Source: a virus
Reading direction: 5' to 3' (one strand)
IMG/VR virus record: IMGVR_UViG_3300044729_000435
Coordinates: 1-30,774 of that record
DNA: 30,774 nt
The notes under the pieces are model-generated. The model ran no database searches. It was not told the origin of the DNA and saw only the letters and a program-made list of their open reading frames with translations. Every line of letters begins with the position of its first letter. Positions within the stretch are counted from its first letter, which is position 1. Positions 1 to 7,138 of this stretch are shown here, piece by piece. The position numbers and the translations under genes were made by a program.

Positions 1-42
1 TTGCTGCTTTAATGCGTCAAGCCGTTGTTGTAGGTGTTCCAT
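1..42 (-). CDS. 5' fragment of the 44-residue coiled-coil gene (junction copy)
   Basis: The first 14 codons of the gene that is complete at 30506-30640, cut by the left contig end. Its ATG is at 42, 23 bases after the stop of the 85-residue gene. It exists only because the contig overlaps itself and should be merged with the complete copy. Confidence 0.8.
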   Translation of the reverse strand, partial: MEHLQQRLDALKQQ

Positions 43-176
43 CAGTAGGGTAATTCCCTGCTAATTTACGCTTCTTCGCCTTCTGCTACAACTTCTGCAA
101 CAGGTGCAGGAATCATCGCCCAAGCATCGTTGGCAAGGGTGCGATAGTAGCCATCAACTCCCAATACCTCATCGGC
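1..176. repeat. Left copy of the contig-end duplication
   Basis: Bases 1-176 match 30599-30774 except at positions 16 (G here, A in the other copy), 117 (C/T) and 144 (A/G). The copy spans the start of a 44-residue gene and the 3' part of the 85-residue gene. The simplest reading is that the contig wraps around a circular or circularly permuted genome of about 30,598 bp. A true direct terminal repeat is the alternative, but repeats at phage ends are normally identical. Confidence 0.9.
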
Positions 177-323
177 AGCAGGGTCGTTAACTGCAAGCAC
201 GGTGCGCCAATAAGATGAAGCGATTACGGCTCCGTCTTTGGTGACGTCTGTGGTTTTGCGAACTGCGATAGTTCCGTCAAGGCTGACGTTGAATTCGCTG
301 ATGTAGATTACTTCTTCAATCAT
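66..323 (-). CDS. Hypothetical protein, 85 aa, after the tail fibre
   Basis: I do not recognise a named family. The protein is acidic, with an Ala/Glu/Val-rich C-terminus (VAEVVAEGEEA). It starts with ATG at 323, 18 bases after the tail fibre stop, so it probably belongs to the late transcript. Its position between the tail fibre and the lysis genes (across the contig junction) suggests an accessory tail, fibre-assembly or host-interaction role, but nothing in the sequence proves this. Its 3' 111 bases recur at the right contig end with two synonymous changes, which supports real coding. Confidence 0.7.
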   Translation of the reverse strand: MIEEVIYISEFNVSLDGTIAVRKTTDVTKDGAVIASSYWRTVLAVNDPAADEVLGVDGYYRTLANDAWAMIPAPVAEVVAEGEEA

Positions 324-341
324 TTTGTTTAGTTTTAGTTG

Positions 342-1334
342 TTATACGAAGTAGGTGAAGTTGACCATTATTACACTATTATTTGCAAAGTCACCATTTT
401 CAAGTGGTGTAATTGCCCCTAAAATTGTAACTTCATCTAATTGAATAGTCGTGGTATTTACAACTCCATATCCCATAAATTGATTTGTAAAAGTTGTTTG
501 GCCTAAATAAAGACCTGCCGTAGCATAATTTTGAGTAAGGTTAGGGATTGAAAAAGGTAATCCCGTAATTCTTGCAGAACCCGTAGAACTTCCTTTGCTT
601 GTTAGTTCAATATATCCATTAACCGTTACTTGCCTTCCTATTTTAGTATAGGTTCCCGTGTTGGCTGAAGTAGTCACACCAACAGACGCACCACCAAAAG
701 CAACACCCATAGTCCAAGTGCCTTCTTCGTAGTCATCAAGGGCGTTGGCTGCTGCGGTGTCCCCGTTGAAGGTTAGGCCGTTTGCCGTGAAGCGTCCTAC
801 TTCCGTACCTGTCGGTCGGAAAACAGTAGTACCATCTATAAAGTTTGTAGCCCCTGCAAAGTAAATACTTCCATTTACAAATAATTTGTATCCCGATGTA
901 CTTGTAGAACCAATAGCCACATCGCCTGCGGAGGTGATGCGCATACGCTCGGTAACATTCGCCCCCGTATTGGTTGGATTCGTGTATATGCCAAAATCAC
1001 TACCATTAAGTGCCCCTAAAAAAGCCCTGCGTATGGTTTGGTTTCCGATGTCAATACCACTAAAACCCGTTCCCGTTCCTGCAACTGCTAATATGGCACC
1101 CGCGTCTGTTCCTACTGCTTGAATGCCGACAACATTGCTTGCGCCACCCGTAGCGTAAATGTTAGGGGTAGTAGTACCAACGCCAAGACCTGCCGTAGAC
1201 AAAGCAAGAACCGAATCATTGCCCAATCCATCAGATAGGTATTTAGCCGTACCGCTAATCGGCCCGTTGTCCGTAACCTTAATAAGGCTATCGTATGTGT
1301 CCTGTGGGGTTGTCCCCGTTAATGTTGTTCCCAT
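342..1334 (-). CDS. Putative tail fibre / receptor-binding protein
   Basis: This 330-residue protein is rich in Gly, Thr, Ser and Asn. It carries the short beta-rich repeats common in phage fibres, such as GVGTTTPN near residue 50 and ERMRITSAGDVAIGSTS near residue 130, followed by a stretch containing DDYEEGTWT near residue 205. The ERMRI...GDVAIG type of sequence is typical of fibre shafts of phages and some bacterial adhesins. The C-terminal 120 residues probably form the receptor-binding tip. I see no S74 intramolecular chaperone motif. The ATG at 1334 lies 2 bases after the stop of the upstream gene. The N-terminus would attach to the tail. Receptor specificity cannot be read from the sequence. 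Confidence 0.75.
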   Translation of the reverse strand: MGTTLTGTTPQDTYDSLIKVTDNGPISGTAKYLSDGLGNDSVLALSTAGLGVGTTTPNIYATGGASNVVGIQAVGTDAGAILAVAGTGTGFSGIDIGNQTIRRAFLGALNGSDFGIYTNPTNTGANVTERMRITSAGDVAIGSTSTSGYKLFVNGSIYFAGATNFIDGTTVFRPTGTEVGRFTANGLTFNGDTAAANALDDYEEGTWTMGVAFGGASVGVTTSANTGTYTKIGRQVTVNGYIELTSKGSSTGSARITGLPFSIPNLTQNYATAGLYLGQTTFTNQFMGYGVVNTTTIQLDEVTILGAITPLENGDFANNSVIMVNFTYFV

Positions 1335-1336
1335 AA

Positions 1337-1546
1337 TTAGCTATTCCAAGTTGTTGACCAAGTGTTCCAAATTTCTACTATTGACTGCCAAACCTCCTGC
1401 TCGTTAGCACCATAAAGGTTTGTAGTCGGATGGCCATAAGACAATGGCTGAACCATACCCCAAGAGATACTATTCGTTGCAGCAGCTTGACCCCAATAGA
1501 TGTCATTGTTTGCTGCTCCCTGTCCCCAATCGCCTTGTATGCCCAT
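1337..1546 (-). CDS. Small Trp/Gly-rich phage protein, 69 aa
   Basis: The protein has a Trp-Gly-Gln repeat in its first 30 residues (GDWGQGAANN, then IYWGQAAATN, then ISWGM) and further Trp residues at the C-terminus. Small proteins with this WGQGAANN repeat are, from my knowledge, common beside tail fibre genes of Bacteroidota phages; their function is unknown. A fibre-associated structural role is an inference from position. The ATG is preceded by AGTTATTTAG, a leader-like sequence also seen before the ParB-like gene. Confidence 0.75.
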   Translation of the reverse strand: MGIQGDWGQGAANNDIYWGQAAATNSISWGMVQPLSYGHPTTNLYGANEQEVWQSIVEIWNTWSTTWNS

Positions 1547-1616
1547 TGTCTAAATAACTCTTTAACTTCACGATGTTGCTACGCTTAGGCGTGTACGTCT
1601 GTTTCTTGCCACTCAT
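1503..1616 (-). CDS. Possible small basic protein, 37 aa
   Basis: The ATG at 1616 overlaps the TGA of the upstream adaptor gene in an ATGA arrangement, the coupling used throughout this genome. The peptide begins MSGKKQTYTPKR and is strongly basic. Its last 44 bases overlap the start of the 69-residue gene in another frame. Without this gene about 65 bases here would be non-coding, unusual in this tightly packed region. It could still be a chance frame. Confidence 0.45.
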   Translation of the reverse strand: MSGKKQTYTPKRSNIVKLKSYLDNGHTRRLGTGSSKQ

Positions 1617-2113
1617 AACACCCAAGAAGCAAAGTTCGCATCCGTATCAGGGTAAACGTCTGCATTGTTGTTTGAATTATATTGTGGGAATGAGGCTTGG
1701 TTGTAGCTCATATATGTGATGAACCTGTCGGTGTAGTACTGCGCCAAGTCACGAGCCTTGCCTACCAAATAGTCAACCTCAATCTTTTCTGCCGTTGTGC
1801 TATTCTCGGAGTTGTGCTTGAACACCCCACCGTTGCCGATGGTATACGCAGCAAAAGGCAAGTACTCCACCATAGCCCAATGGATAAGCATCGGCTGAAG
1901 GTAGTCGTTTACAAGAGCGAGGTAGGGATTGGCAAGAGTTCCTGCGATGATGTCATCGCTTATCTTATCGTACAACTTTGTGCCTGTGTAGTTTTGGATG
2001 TGTATCTCCTGTGCGATTTTAATAAACTGAATGAACTTATCCGTGTCCACGTTACCGCCTATCGCGGTGTTGCGAACCAAGTCCTCTCGTTTAATCCATA
2101 ATGCCGTTGCCAT
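1613..2113 (-). CDS. Head-tail adaptor-like protein (DUF6712-like)
   Basis: A 166-residue, mostly helical protein placed directly after the portal gene (3-base gap). The N-terminal pattern LWIKREDLVRNTAIGGNVD and the following QFIKIAQEIHIQNYTGTKLY resemble a family (DUF6712 as I recall it) found next to portal genes in Bacteroidota phages. Head-tail connector proteins of the gp6 type occupy this position and fold into helical bundles forming a ring under the portal. The adaptor role is inferred from length, helix content and position. Confidence 0.65.
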   Translation of the reverse strand: MATALWIKREDLVRNTAIGGNVDTDKFIQFIKIAQEIHIQNYTGTKLYDKISDDIIAGTLANPYLALVNDYLQPMLIHWAMVEYLPFAAYTIGNGGVFKHNSENSTTAEKIEVDYLVGKARDLAQYYTDRFITYMSYNQASFPQYNSNNNADVYPDTDANFASWVL

Positions 2114-2116
2114 TTC

Positions 2117-3967
2117 TTATCGTGGGTTTACAAATCCTTGATTGGGCATATCAACAGGTCGCTTCGCTACGTTTGTAGGATTGGTCTCAAGTACCACGCC
2201 CTCCTTCTTTGCCTTGTTTACACTCACCTCTGCGTTGGGGTTGCCTACATCGGGAGTTACGCCTTCGCCCTTTGCCAAGTACGTCTTGCGCATCCAAAAG
2301 TGATGGCACCTTGCACCGCCCTTGTATAACCATATTGAATAGGTTGCTGCTCCCTCTACACCAAAACCTGCGTTGACGGCTTGACCATCCATACGCTCAA
2401 TATCTTCTTTGCGGTACACCTTGCCTGCTGATACCATCTTCTTGCAGAACTCACGGCTATTGGTCTTTGTAGTTTCGGGAGCGTAAGCATAACGAACCTT
2501 GTACCTCTTGCCTTCTTCAGTTACTCCGTCTTGGCTGCTCTTGGCATTTGGGAATGCGCTGCCTGTTGATGCAAAAGCATACTTGCTCAATGCCTGCTCG
2601 GCATCGTAGTCAACGGGTTTTTCATCTACAAGCTCCCATTCATCTTCGTTGATGACCTCGCCTAACTGCTCTAACTCGGTATAAACTGCTTCAAGTTGTT
2701 GCTCTGATGCCTCAATAGGTACGCAGTTAGGTACTTTACGACCATTCTTTATCTTCATACCAATCATCTCATAGCCATCATAGCAAGGCTTTGTTAGGTC
2801 TACTGATGATAATTTCACGCCTGTCTCCTCCTCACGGGTCTCCAAATCCATAGGCGTAACTACGTCTTCGGTGAACTCCAAAGGCTGAAGGGTCTTAAAG
2901 TATAGGTTTAGGCTGATGTCGTTGTATGACAAGATTTGGTCTATGCCGTCAATGATAATCTCCTGCTTAGGTCGGATTACAAGGTTATCCAAAAGCGTAG
3001 AAGCGGTCTTCAGCTCCTCTGCGTTGTTGCCGAGTCCTGAATTGTCTTTAATACCCAATAGCATAGGGCTTACGATGCGATGCGACACCATTATTTTCTG
3101 CGTGGCTTCAGCACTCAAGAATTGGTACTGCTCCGCAGCATCCGATAACTGCACAGGGTCAACCGTTGCAGCAAGGTCTTTGTTATCGTTAAACGCAAGG
3201 ATAAACTTGCCTGAGTTTGAACTACCGCTAAACTTCGTTGCAATCTGTTGCTCTATGCTCCTGCGTTCTTCTTCACTCGGTACTCCGTTGTTGAAGTTGA
3301 TAAGCATTGAAGGCGCAAGGCCGTTCTGAATGTTGTTGATGTGGTAGTTGGCAATTTCCTCCTCAAGTTCTGCGTAGGGCAAGCCACCTTGATAGTCCAC
3401 AGGTGAGTAGTAGTAGAATCCTGCTCGGTATGGCTTGATGTACAGAATCTCTAATCCCTCTTTGCTTGTGCCAAACGCAGGGATGCGTACCGCAGTCTCT
3501 CTCCTGCCTTTTACGTCTGTCCAATCCTTTGCGTAGTAGTACGCTTCAATCTCACCATCTTCGTTGCACCTTGCGGCTCTCAGCGTCTCTACGGGGATGT
3601 GTTGCACCTCTACGATGGTGTTGTGGTCTTGGGAGTACACAACCTGCATACTGCATTGCCCCATCATCACATAATCGGCAACCACCTTCTGCAAGCAGGC
3701 TTTCGTGAACAAGCCACGCATCGCTGCGTACTCGCTCGGCTTCTTGGCAGAGTCCGTTGCATCCAAGCCCTTACCAAAGGTCATATCCATCAAAGAGTTG
3801 AGGATAGCGTTGTTGGTGGGTGAGCCGTTGTAGCGGTCAATTAGATACCCGAAGTAGTCGTTGTTATCTCCGTATTCAACGTAGTCCTTCCCTTGAACCT
3901 CTTTAACAACAGGTGTGGTATAGGAACTGAAGTTCACAACGTGGACTTTAGATGATGATGTACTCAT
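2117..3967 (-). CDS. Portal protein with Cys/His-containing C-terminal extension
   Basis: The 616-residue protein has a portal core over about residues 25-400. It includes DNDYFGYLIDRYNGSPTNNA near the N-terminus, a GLAPSMLINFNNG segment near residue 220, and SHRIVSPMLLGIKDNSGLGN near residue 300, the helix and loop expected for the tunnel-lining region. Residues from about 490 form an extra domain with FCKKMVSAGKVYRKEDIERM, VNAGFG, TYSIWLYKGGARCHHFW. From memory, similar domains occur in head-assembly proteins of Bacteroidota phages. The portal forms the dodecameric ring through which DNA is packaged. Unusually, it lies about 11 kb after terminase and after the capsid gene. The start overlaps the upstream 111-residue gene by 20 bases. 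Confidence 0.85.
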   Translation of the reverse strand: MSTSSSKVHVVNFSSYTTPVVKEVQGKDYVEYGDNNDYFGYLIDRYNGSPTNNAILNSLMDMTFGKGLDATDSAKKPSEYAAMRGLFTKACLQKVVADYVMMGQCSMQVVYSQDHNTIVEVQHIPVETLRAARCNEDGEIEAYYYAKDWTDVKGRRETAVRIPAFGTSKEGLEILYIKPYRAGFYYYSPVDYQGGLPYAELEEEIANYHINNIQNGLAPSMLINFNNGVPSEEERRSIEQQIATKFSGSSNSGKFILAFNDNKDLAATVDPVQLSDAAEQYQFLSAEATQKIMVSHRIVSPMLLGIKDNSGLGNNAEELKTASTLLDNLVIRPKQEIIIDGIDQILSYNDISLNLYFKTLQPLEFTEDVVTPMDLETREEETGVKLSSVDLTKPCYDGYEMIGMKIKNGRKVPNCVPIEASEQQLEAVYTELEQLGEVINEDEWELVDEKPVDYDAEQALSKYAFASTGSAFPNAKSSQDGVTEEGKRYKVRYAYAPETTKTNSREFCKKMVSAGKVYRKEDIERMDGQAVNAGFGVEGAATYSIWLYKGGARCHHFWMRKTYLAKGEGVTPDVGNPNAEVSVNKAKKEGVVLETNPTNVAKRPVDMPNQGFVNPR

Positions 3968-4283
3968 TGTTGTAGCTTGTTTCTTCGGTGTAGACGTTTT
4001 GGTTCACCGTAAATTTCTCGTAATCTGTTTGCGAAGTTACGAATACCCTATCGCGATATATTAGATTTCCCGATGCAAATACCTTTAAGCCATAGAATCT
4101 ATTGTTGACAAGGCTAAACGTGCCTGTAAGGGTCATAAAACCATTAGCAGAGGCAGCAGTAACCGCAGGTGTTGCGGTGGTGTTTGTTGATTCATCAATC
4201 AAGGCAATCGTTACGCTCGCAGGGAATGTGCGCGGTATGATTACTATTGCTTGTGGTGAGGCTGATACTTGAAGGATATGCAT
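3948..4283 (-). CDS. Small structural-like protein, 111 aa
   Basis: I do not recognise a named family. The protein is beta-rich, with an Ala/Thr-rich central part (TATPAVTAASANGFMTLTG) and a C-terminus rich in Tyr and Asn. It has no signal peptide. It sits between the 124-residue gene and the portal and overlaps the portal start by 20 bases. The leader AAAAGGTTATTT is found 8 to 19 bases before the ATG and is shared with the chaperone gene. A minor head or tail role is likely from context only. Confidence 0.65.
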   Translation of the reverse strand: MHILQVSASPQAIVIIPRTFPASVTIALIDESTNTTATPAVTAASANGFMTLTGTFSLVNNRFYGLKVFASGNLIYRDRVFVTSQTDYEKFTVNQNVYTEETSYNNEYIII

Positions 4284-4290
4284 CTTAAAT

Positions 4291-4302
4291 AAATAACCTT
4301 TT
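4291..4302 (-). promoter_or_regulatory. Late leader motif AAAAGGTTATTT
   Basis: On the minus strand AAAAGGTTATTT lies just upstream of the ATG at 4283. The same 12-mer is found before the chaperone gene at 14881-14892, and related forms precede the ATGs at 18939 and 1546. It may be a translation-initiation element. A weak Shine-Dalgarno (AAAAGG) is another reading. Confidence 0.4.
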
Positions 4303-4325
4303 AGTTTCGATTTGTTTGAAAATAG

Positions 4326-4343
4326 AAAAGGGGCTTACGCCCC
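4326..4343 (-). terminator. Hairpin terminator after the 124-aa gene
   Basis: On the minus strand GGGGC-GTAA-GCCCC is followed by TTTTCTATTTT. It lies 40 bases past the stop of the 124-residue gene and before the 111-residue gene. The stem is GC-only and the tract after it is T-rich, as in intrinsic terminators. Confidence 0.75.
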
Positions 4344-4382
4344 CCTCTTAATCTATCTGCACTATTTTGTTTAATAGAACAA

Positions 4383-4757
4383 TCAAAGTAAAAGCTTTGC
4401 TTCTCTTATCATATCTTCAATTGTGCCCTCTTGGTCGATGGCGTTCAATCTGTTGTACTTTTTGCCCTCATCATAGTCATTAATATTAAGTCCAATCTTT
4501 TTAAAGTCGGCAGCCAATATAGAGTACTCATTTTTAAGAGACCCCGTAAGTGTTAATAGTGTTTCTCCTGAGCTCACAACAGGTTTAACTGCAGATTGCA
4601 ACTTTGTGTAATCATTGTTAAACTTATTGTATGCCTTCTCAACCTCATCAGTCATAGTAGAAAGTTTTTGAACTGTTGCAAACTCAACCTTCATTGATTC
4701 TGCGTCGCGTACTTCCTCGCCAATCTTGGCGATTTTAGAAAATATTTGCTTGCTCAT
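4383..4757 (-). CDS. Coiled-coil hypothetical protein, 124 aa
   Basis: The whole protein is predicted helical by eye, with heptad-like hydrophobic spacing through residues 15-95 (for example VQKLSTMTDEVEKAYNKF). There is no signal peptide or membrane segment. It is flanked by hairpin terminators on both sides, so it may form its own short transcript or be reached by read-through from the tail tube gene. Small coiled-coil proteins near the tail tube gene can be minor virion or assembly proteins, but I do not recognise this one. Confidence 0.65.
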   Translation of the reverse strand: MSKQIFSKIAKIGEEVRDAESMKVEFATVQKLSTMTDEVEKAYNKFNNDYTKLQSAVKPVVSSGETLLTLTGSLKNEYSILAADFKKIGLNINDYDEGKKYNRLNAIDQEGTIEDMIREAKLLL

Positions 4758-4770
4758 TTTATTTGTAAAT

Positions 4771-4790
4771 ATAAGGGGGCTTTCGCCCCC
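4771..4790 (-). terminator. Hairpin terminator after the tail tube gene
   Basis: On the minus strand GGGGGC-GAAA-GCCCCC, a 6-bp GC stem with a GNRA loop, followed by TTATATTTAC. It lies 10 bases beyond the tail tube stop. The T tract is short, so termination may be partial. Confidence 0.7.
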
Positions 4791-4799
4791 CTAATTCAT

Positions 4800-5348
4800 T
4801 TACGAGTTAGAACCCACTACAATCGTTTCAACTGCACCTGCAAGTCCTGCGAATGGATTGGCAACGGTAGCACCTGCGATGAAGTTGGCAGGAAGTTGCT
4901 CCTGTCCCTCCATTGTCAAGGTATAGCCTGATAGGTCACCCATAGCAGCCCCTGTTACAATCGTTCCACCTGTTACTTCGGCTCCGTAGTTCAGACCCAT
5001 CATAAAGGCGTTGCCGTTGTAGTCTTGCACCACCACATAAGGGCGGCCATAAGCAAGCAGCTTCAATTCTTTGTTGTCCTCCTTTGTCAGTTTGGTCAAC
5101 GTAAGATTCAAAGTCTGCGTGAAGAAGGTAGTACCATTCTCACGGTTTGAGTTAAAGGTCTGCTCAAAAGATGAGTTACCTTTTACAAGATATTGGTAAG
5201 CAGAGAAAGTACCACTGATGTTGGTAATTTCATCGTTGGTGAGGGTAACGGTACCCAAGTCACCGAAGTCTACAAAGTACACGGCATAAATGCCACCTAC
5301 TACGTCTTTACAGGGTACTGCCCTGCCTTTAGTTAAATCACACGCCAT
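4800..5348 (-). CDS. Major tail tube protein (putative)
   Basis: The 182-residue protein starts MACDLTKGRAVPCKDVVGG and is rich in beta-strand-forming segments, with FSAYQYLVKGNSSFEQTF near residue 50 and QTLNLTLTKLTKEDNKELK near residue 78. Proteins with this N-terminus and length are, as I know them, structural proteins of Bacteroidota siphophages and fit a tail tube fold (beta-barrel hexamer stacking around the tape measure). It follows the capsid gene and is bracketed by terminators, as expected for a highly expressed virion protein. A head decoration role is the main alternative. Confidence 0.65.
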   Translation of the reverse strand: MACDLTKGRAVPCKDVVGGIYAVYFVDFGDLGTVTLTNDEITNISGTFSAYQYLVKGNSSFEQTFNSNRENGTTFFTQTLNLTLTKLTKEDNKELKLLAYGRPYVVVQDYNGNAFMMGLNYGAEVTGGTIVTGAAMGDLSGYTLTMEGQEQLPANFIAGATVANPFAGLAGAVETIVVGSNS

Positions 5349-5371
5349 TGTTTCTTTGTTTTATTAGAATT

Positions 5372-5408
5372 AAAAAAGAGGGCGAGGACATAGCCCAAGC
5401 CCCCTCTT
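5372..5408 (-). terminator. Hairpin terminator after the major capsid gene
   Basis: On the minus strand AAGAGGG pairs with CCCTCTT across a longer loop, and the right arm runs into a T tract (CCCTCTTTTTT). It starts 19 bases past the capsid stop and ends 24 bases before the tail tube ATG. The loop is about 19 nt and itself contains GC-rich stretches. Confidence 0.65.
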
Positions 5409-5426
5409 GATTTACATTAACTCGTA

Positions 5427-6353
5427 TTAAGAGTAAAGAACTACGTCTGCTCCGATGCCGTACTGAACTCCTGCGAAGAAGCGTAGGATTACGCGGATGT
5501 TGTCTGAGCCGTCAAGGTCAGCCATATCAAGAACACGAACCTCGTTACGCTCATCAAGAAGCCCTGTTCCGAAGAACAAGTTGCTTGTTTGACCTGCGAC
5601 CATCTTGTTAGAAGGAAGACCGTTACACATTCCGATGCGGATGCCGTCAAAGAACATATCGCCCTGTCCGTACCACATTGTGCCTTTATTGTCAACACCA
5701 TTTGCTCCAAGACCTGAAGTTCCGAATCCACCAAGCGCACGGACATAAGCCTTTGCTACGTTTTGTGGAACGTAGATGGTCAAGTCCTCCTTGCCGTAAA
5801 GGGCAGAAGGGATAGCGTCTACAACCTTACCAAGCTCAGTGATTACGTTTGCAGCAGTCACGGTGGTAGCAGTTACGTCAATAACGTCTGAGTCAGCAGT
5901 CATCAATGAAAGGAAGCCCGAGAACTCACCTGCTGAAGCAGCGTTCCCGTTCCAAATGTTCTGCTCAATCTTCTGTGAAGTCTTTGCAGCAACGTGAGCG
6001 ATAAGGAAGTCAGCGAAAGAAGCAGGGATGCTATCGTAAGCAGAGAAGCCCATTTGACCACCAATCCAAGATGAGTAGTAGTCCTTCTTGCAAAGCTGCA
6101 AGTTTACTTGAAAAGGCTCAACGGCAAGAACGCGGTCGGTCAAAGTCAAGGTAGAAGTTGCATCGAAATCACAAGTACCATCTTTTACGATGTCGTTGGT
6201 GTTCACCTTCTGCAAGGTGGTTTTGTAGTTTACGTTTGGAAGAATCTCAATGAGACCTTTGTCAAGCGTGTTTGCGCTCAAAAGAGCAGCAGAGATGTAC
6301 TTCGAGGCAAATTGACCTGCGTACGAAGTAGTGATTGAAGTAGTTGTAGCCAT
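5427..6353 (-). CDS. Major capsid protein
   Basis: The 308-residue protein has the length and layout of HK97-fold capsid proteins of Bacteroidota phages. It has an N-terminal region with SYAGQFASKYISAALLSANT, a central helical part (FLIAHVAAKTSQKIEQNIWN near residue 120), and a C-terminal domain ending in IRVILRFFAGVQYGIGADVV. There is no long N-terminal delta domain, consistent with a separate scaffold. It follows the acidic scaffold-like gene by 10 bases and is itself followed by a terminator, which suits the most abundant virion protein. Confidence 0.85.
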   Translation of the reverse strand: MATTTSITTSYAGQFASKYISAALLSANTLDKGLIEILPNVNYKTTLQKVNTNDIVKDGTCDFDATSTLTLTDRVLAVEPFQVNLQLCKKDYYSSWIGGQMGFSAYDSIPASFADFLIAHVAAKTSQKIEQNIWNGNAASAGEFSGFLSLMTADSDVIDVTATTVTAANVITELGKVVDAIPSALYGKEDLTIYVPQNVAKAYVRALGGFGTSGLGANGVDNKGTMWYGQGDMFFDGIRIGMCNGLPSNKMVAGQTSNLFFGTGLLDERNEVRVLDMADLDGSDNIRVILRFFAGVQYGIGADVVLYS

Positions 6354-6363
6354 TGTTTATTTG

Positions 6364-6936
6364 TTAATTGTTGATTCGTGCAAGGACTCGGTCAATCGCT
6401 CTTTCGGGGCGGTTAGAACTCATCTTTTGAACTTGCTTTGTTTCGGGGTTGTGTTTGATGGGCTTCGCAGCAGGTGCGGCAGATAGTTCTGCTTTAACCG
6501 CAGCCATCTCCTCCTTCTTGGCGTAGCCGCCCATCTCCTCACGCATTCCTTTCATCTCCTCGCGCATCATTGCAATCTCCTCGAGAACCTTCTCAATGAT
6601 TGCAACTACGGCAGGGGCTTCTTCTACTTCCTCAGCGAGTTCAGTAGATTCTGCGGCCTCAACCTCAACTTCTACCTCTGCTTCGGCAGCAGCTTCTTTG
6701 ATTTCAGCGATAACGCCTTCTTCGGTGATGACGAGTACACGACCATCTTCGAGGAGGTGTTCGCCAACAGGAGCAGCAACTCGGTCTTCGCCACTAATGA
6801 CAAATACTTCGTTACCTGCTTCAAATGATTCTGCCTCAAGAACGGCTCCGTTCTCAAGTGTCATTTGCTCAAACTTAACCTCACGGATGGAGGATAGCTC
6901 GGCAAGGATGCGGTTTAGGATATTGTTTGCTTTCAT
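6364..6936 (-). CDS. Acidic scaffold-like protein upstream of capsid
   Basis: This 190-residue protein is very acidic in residues 80-125 (Glu/Ala/Val repeats), helical around residues 130-145 (MMREEMKGMREEMGGYAKKE), and basic at the C-terminus (RPERAIDRVLARINN). The N-terminal part contains GEHLLEDGRVLVITEEGVIA, a pattern I associate with proteins just before the capsid gene in Bacteroidota phages. Charge, helical content and position suit a scaffolding protein that templates the procapsid. It has no recognisable protease site. Confidence 0.65.
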   Translation of the reverse strand: MKANNILNRILAELSSIREVKFEQMTLENGAVLEAESFEAGNEVFVISGEDRVAAPVGEHLLEDGRVLVITEEGVIAEIKEAAAEAEVEVEVEAAESTELAEEVEEAPAVVAIIEKVLEEIAMMREEMKGMREEMGGYAKKEEMAAVKAELSAAPAAKPIKHNPETKQVQKMSSNRPERAIDRVLARINN

Positions 6937-6976
6937 ATCTAACTAATTAAAGGGGTTTTGATTATTTGTAACATTT

Positions 6977-7138
6977 TTAGGGATTAATAACTACGGTTCC
7001 TTGTCCGACAAGGGAGCCGATACCCTGCGCAGCAAGAGAGCCGTCGCAGCATTCGGACTTGTAGGTATTGTCGGGGCATAAGCACCCACGCCTTCCGCCT
7101 CGTGGGGAAGCAACAGGGAGTTTTTGAGGTCTATACAT
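6977..7138 (-). CDS. Small Cys-rich conserved phage protein, 53 aa
   Basis: The ATG at 7138 overlaps the end of the XkdF-like gene (ATGTATAG). The central motif RGCLCPDNTYKSECCDGSL followed by AAQGIG is, from memory, a recurrent small protein of Bacteroidota phages. Four Cys residues in CxC...CC suggest metal binding or disulphides. It sits between the protease and scaffold genes, so a minor head protein is plausible, but the function is unknown. Confidence 0.75.
   Translation of the reverse strand: MYRPQKLPVASPRGGRRGCLCPDNTYKSECCDGSLAAQGIGSLVGQGTVVINP

Noticed and set aside
5489-6857. Minus-strand frames at 5489-5746 and 6672-6857 inside the capsid and scaffold-like genes
   Set aside because: They lie wholly within well-supported genes in another frame and have no independent start signals.
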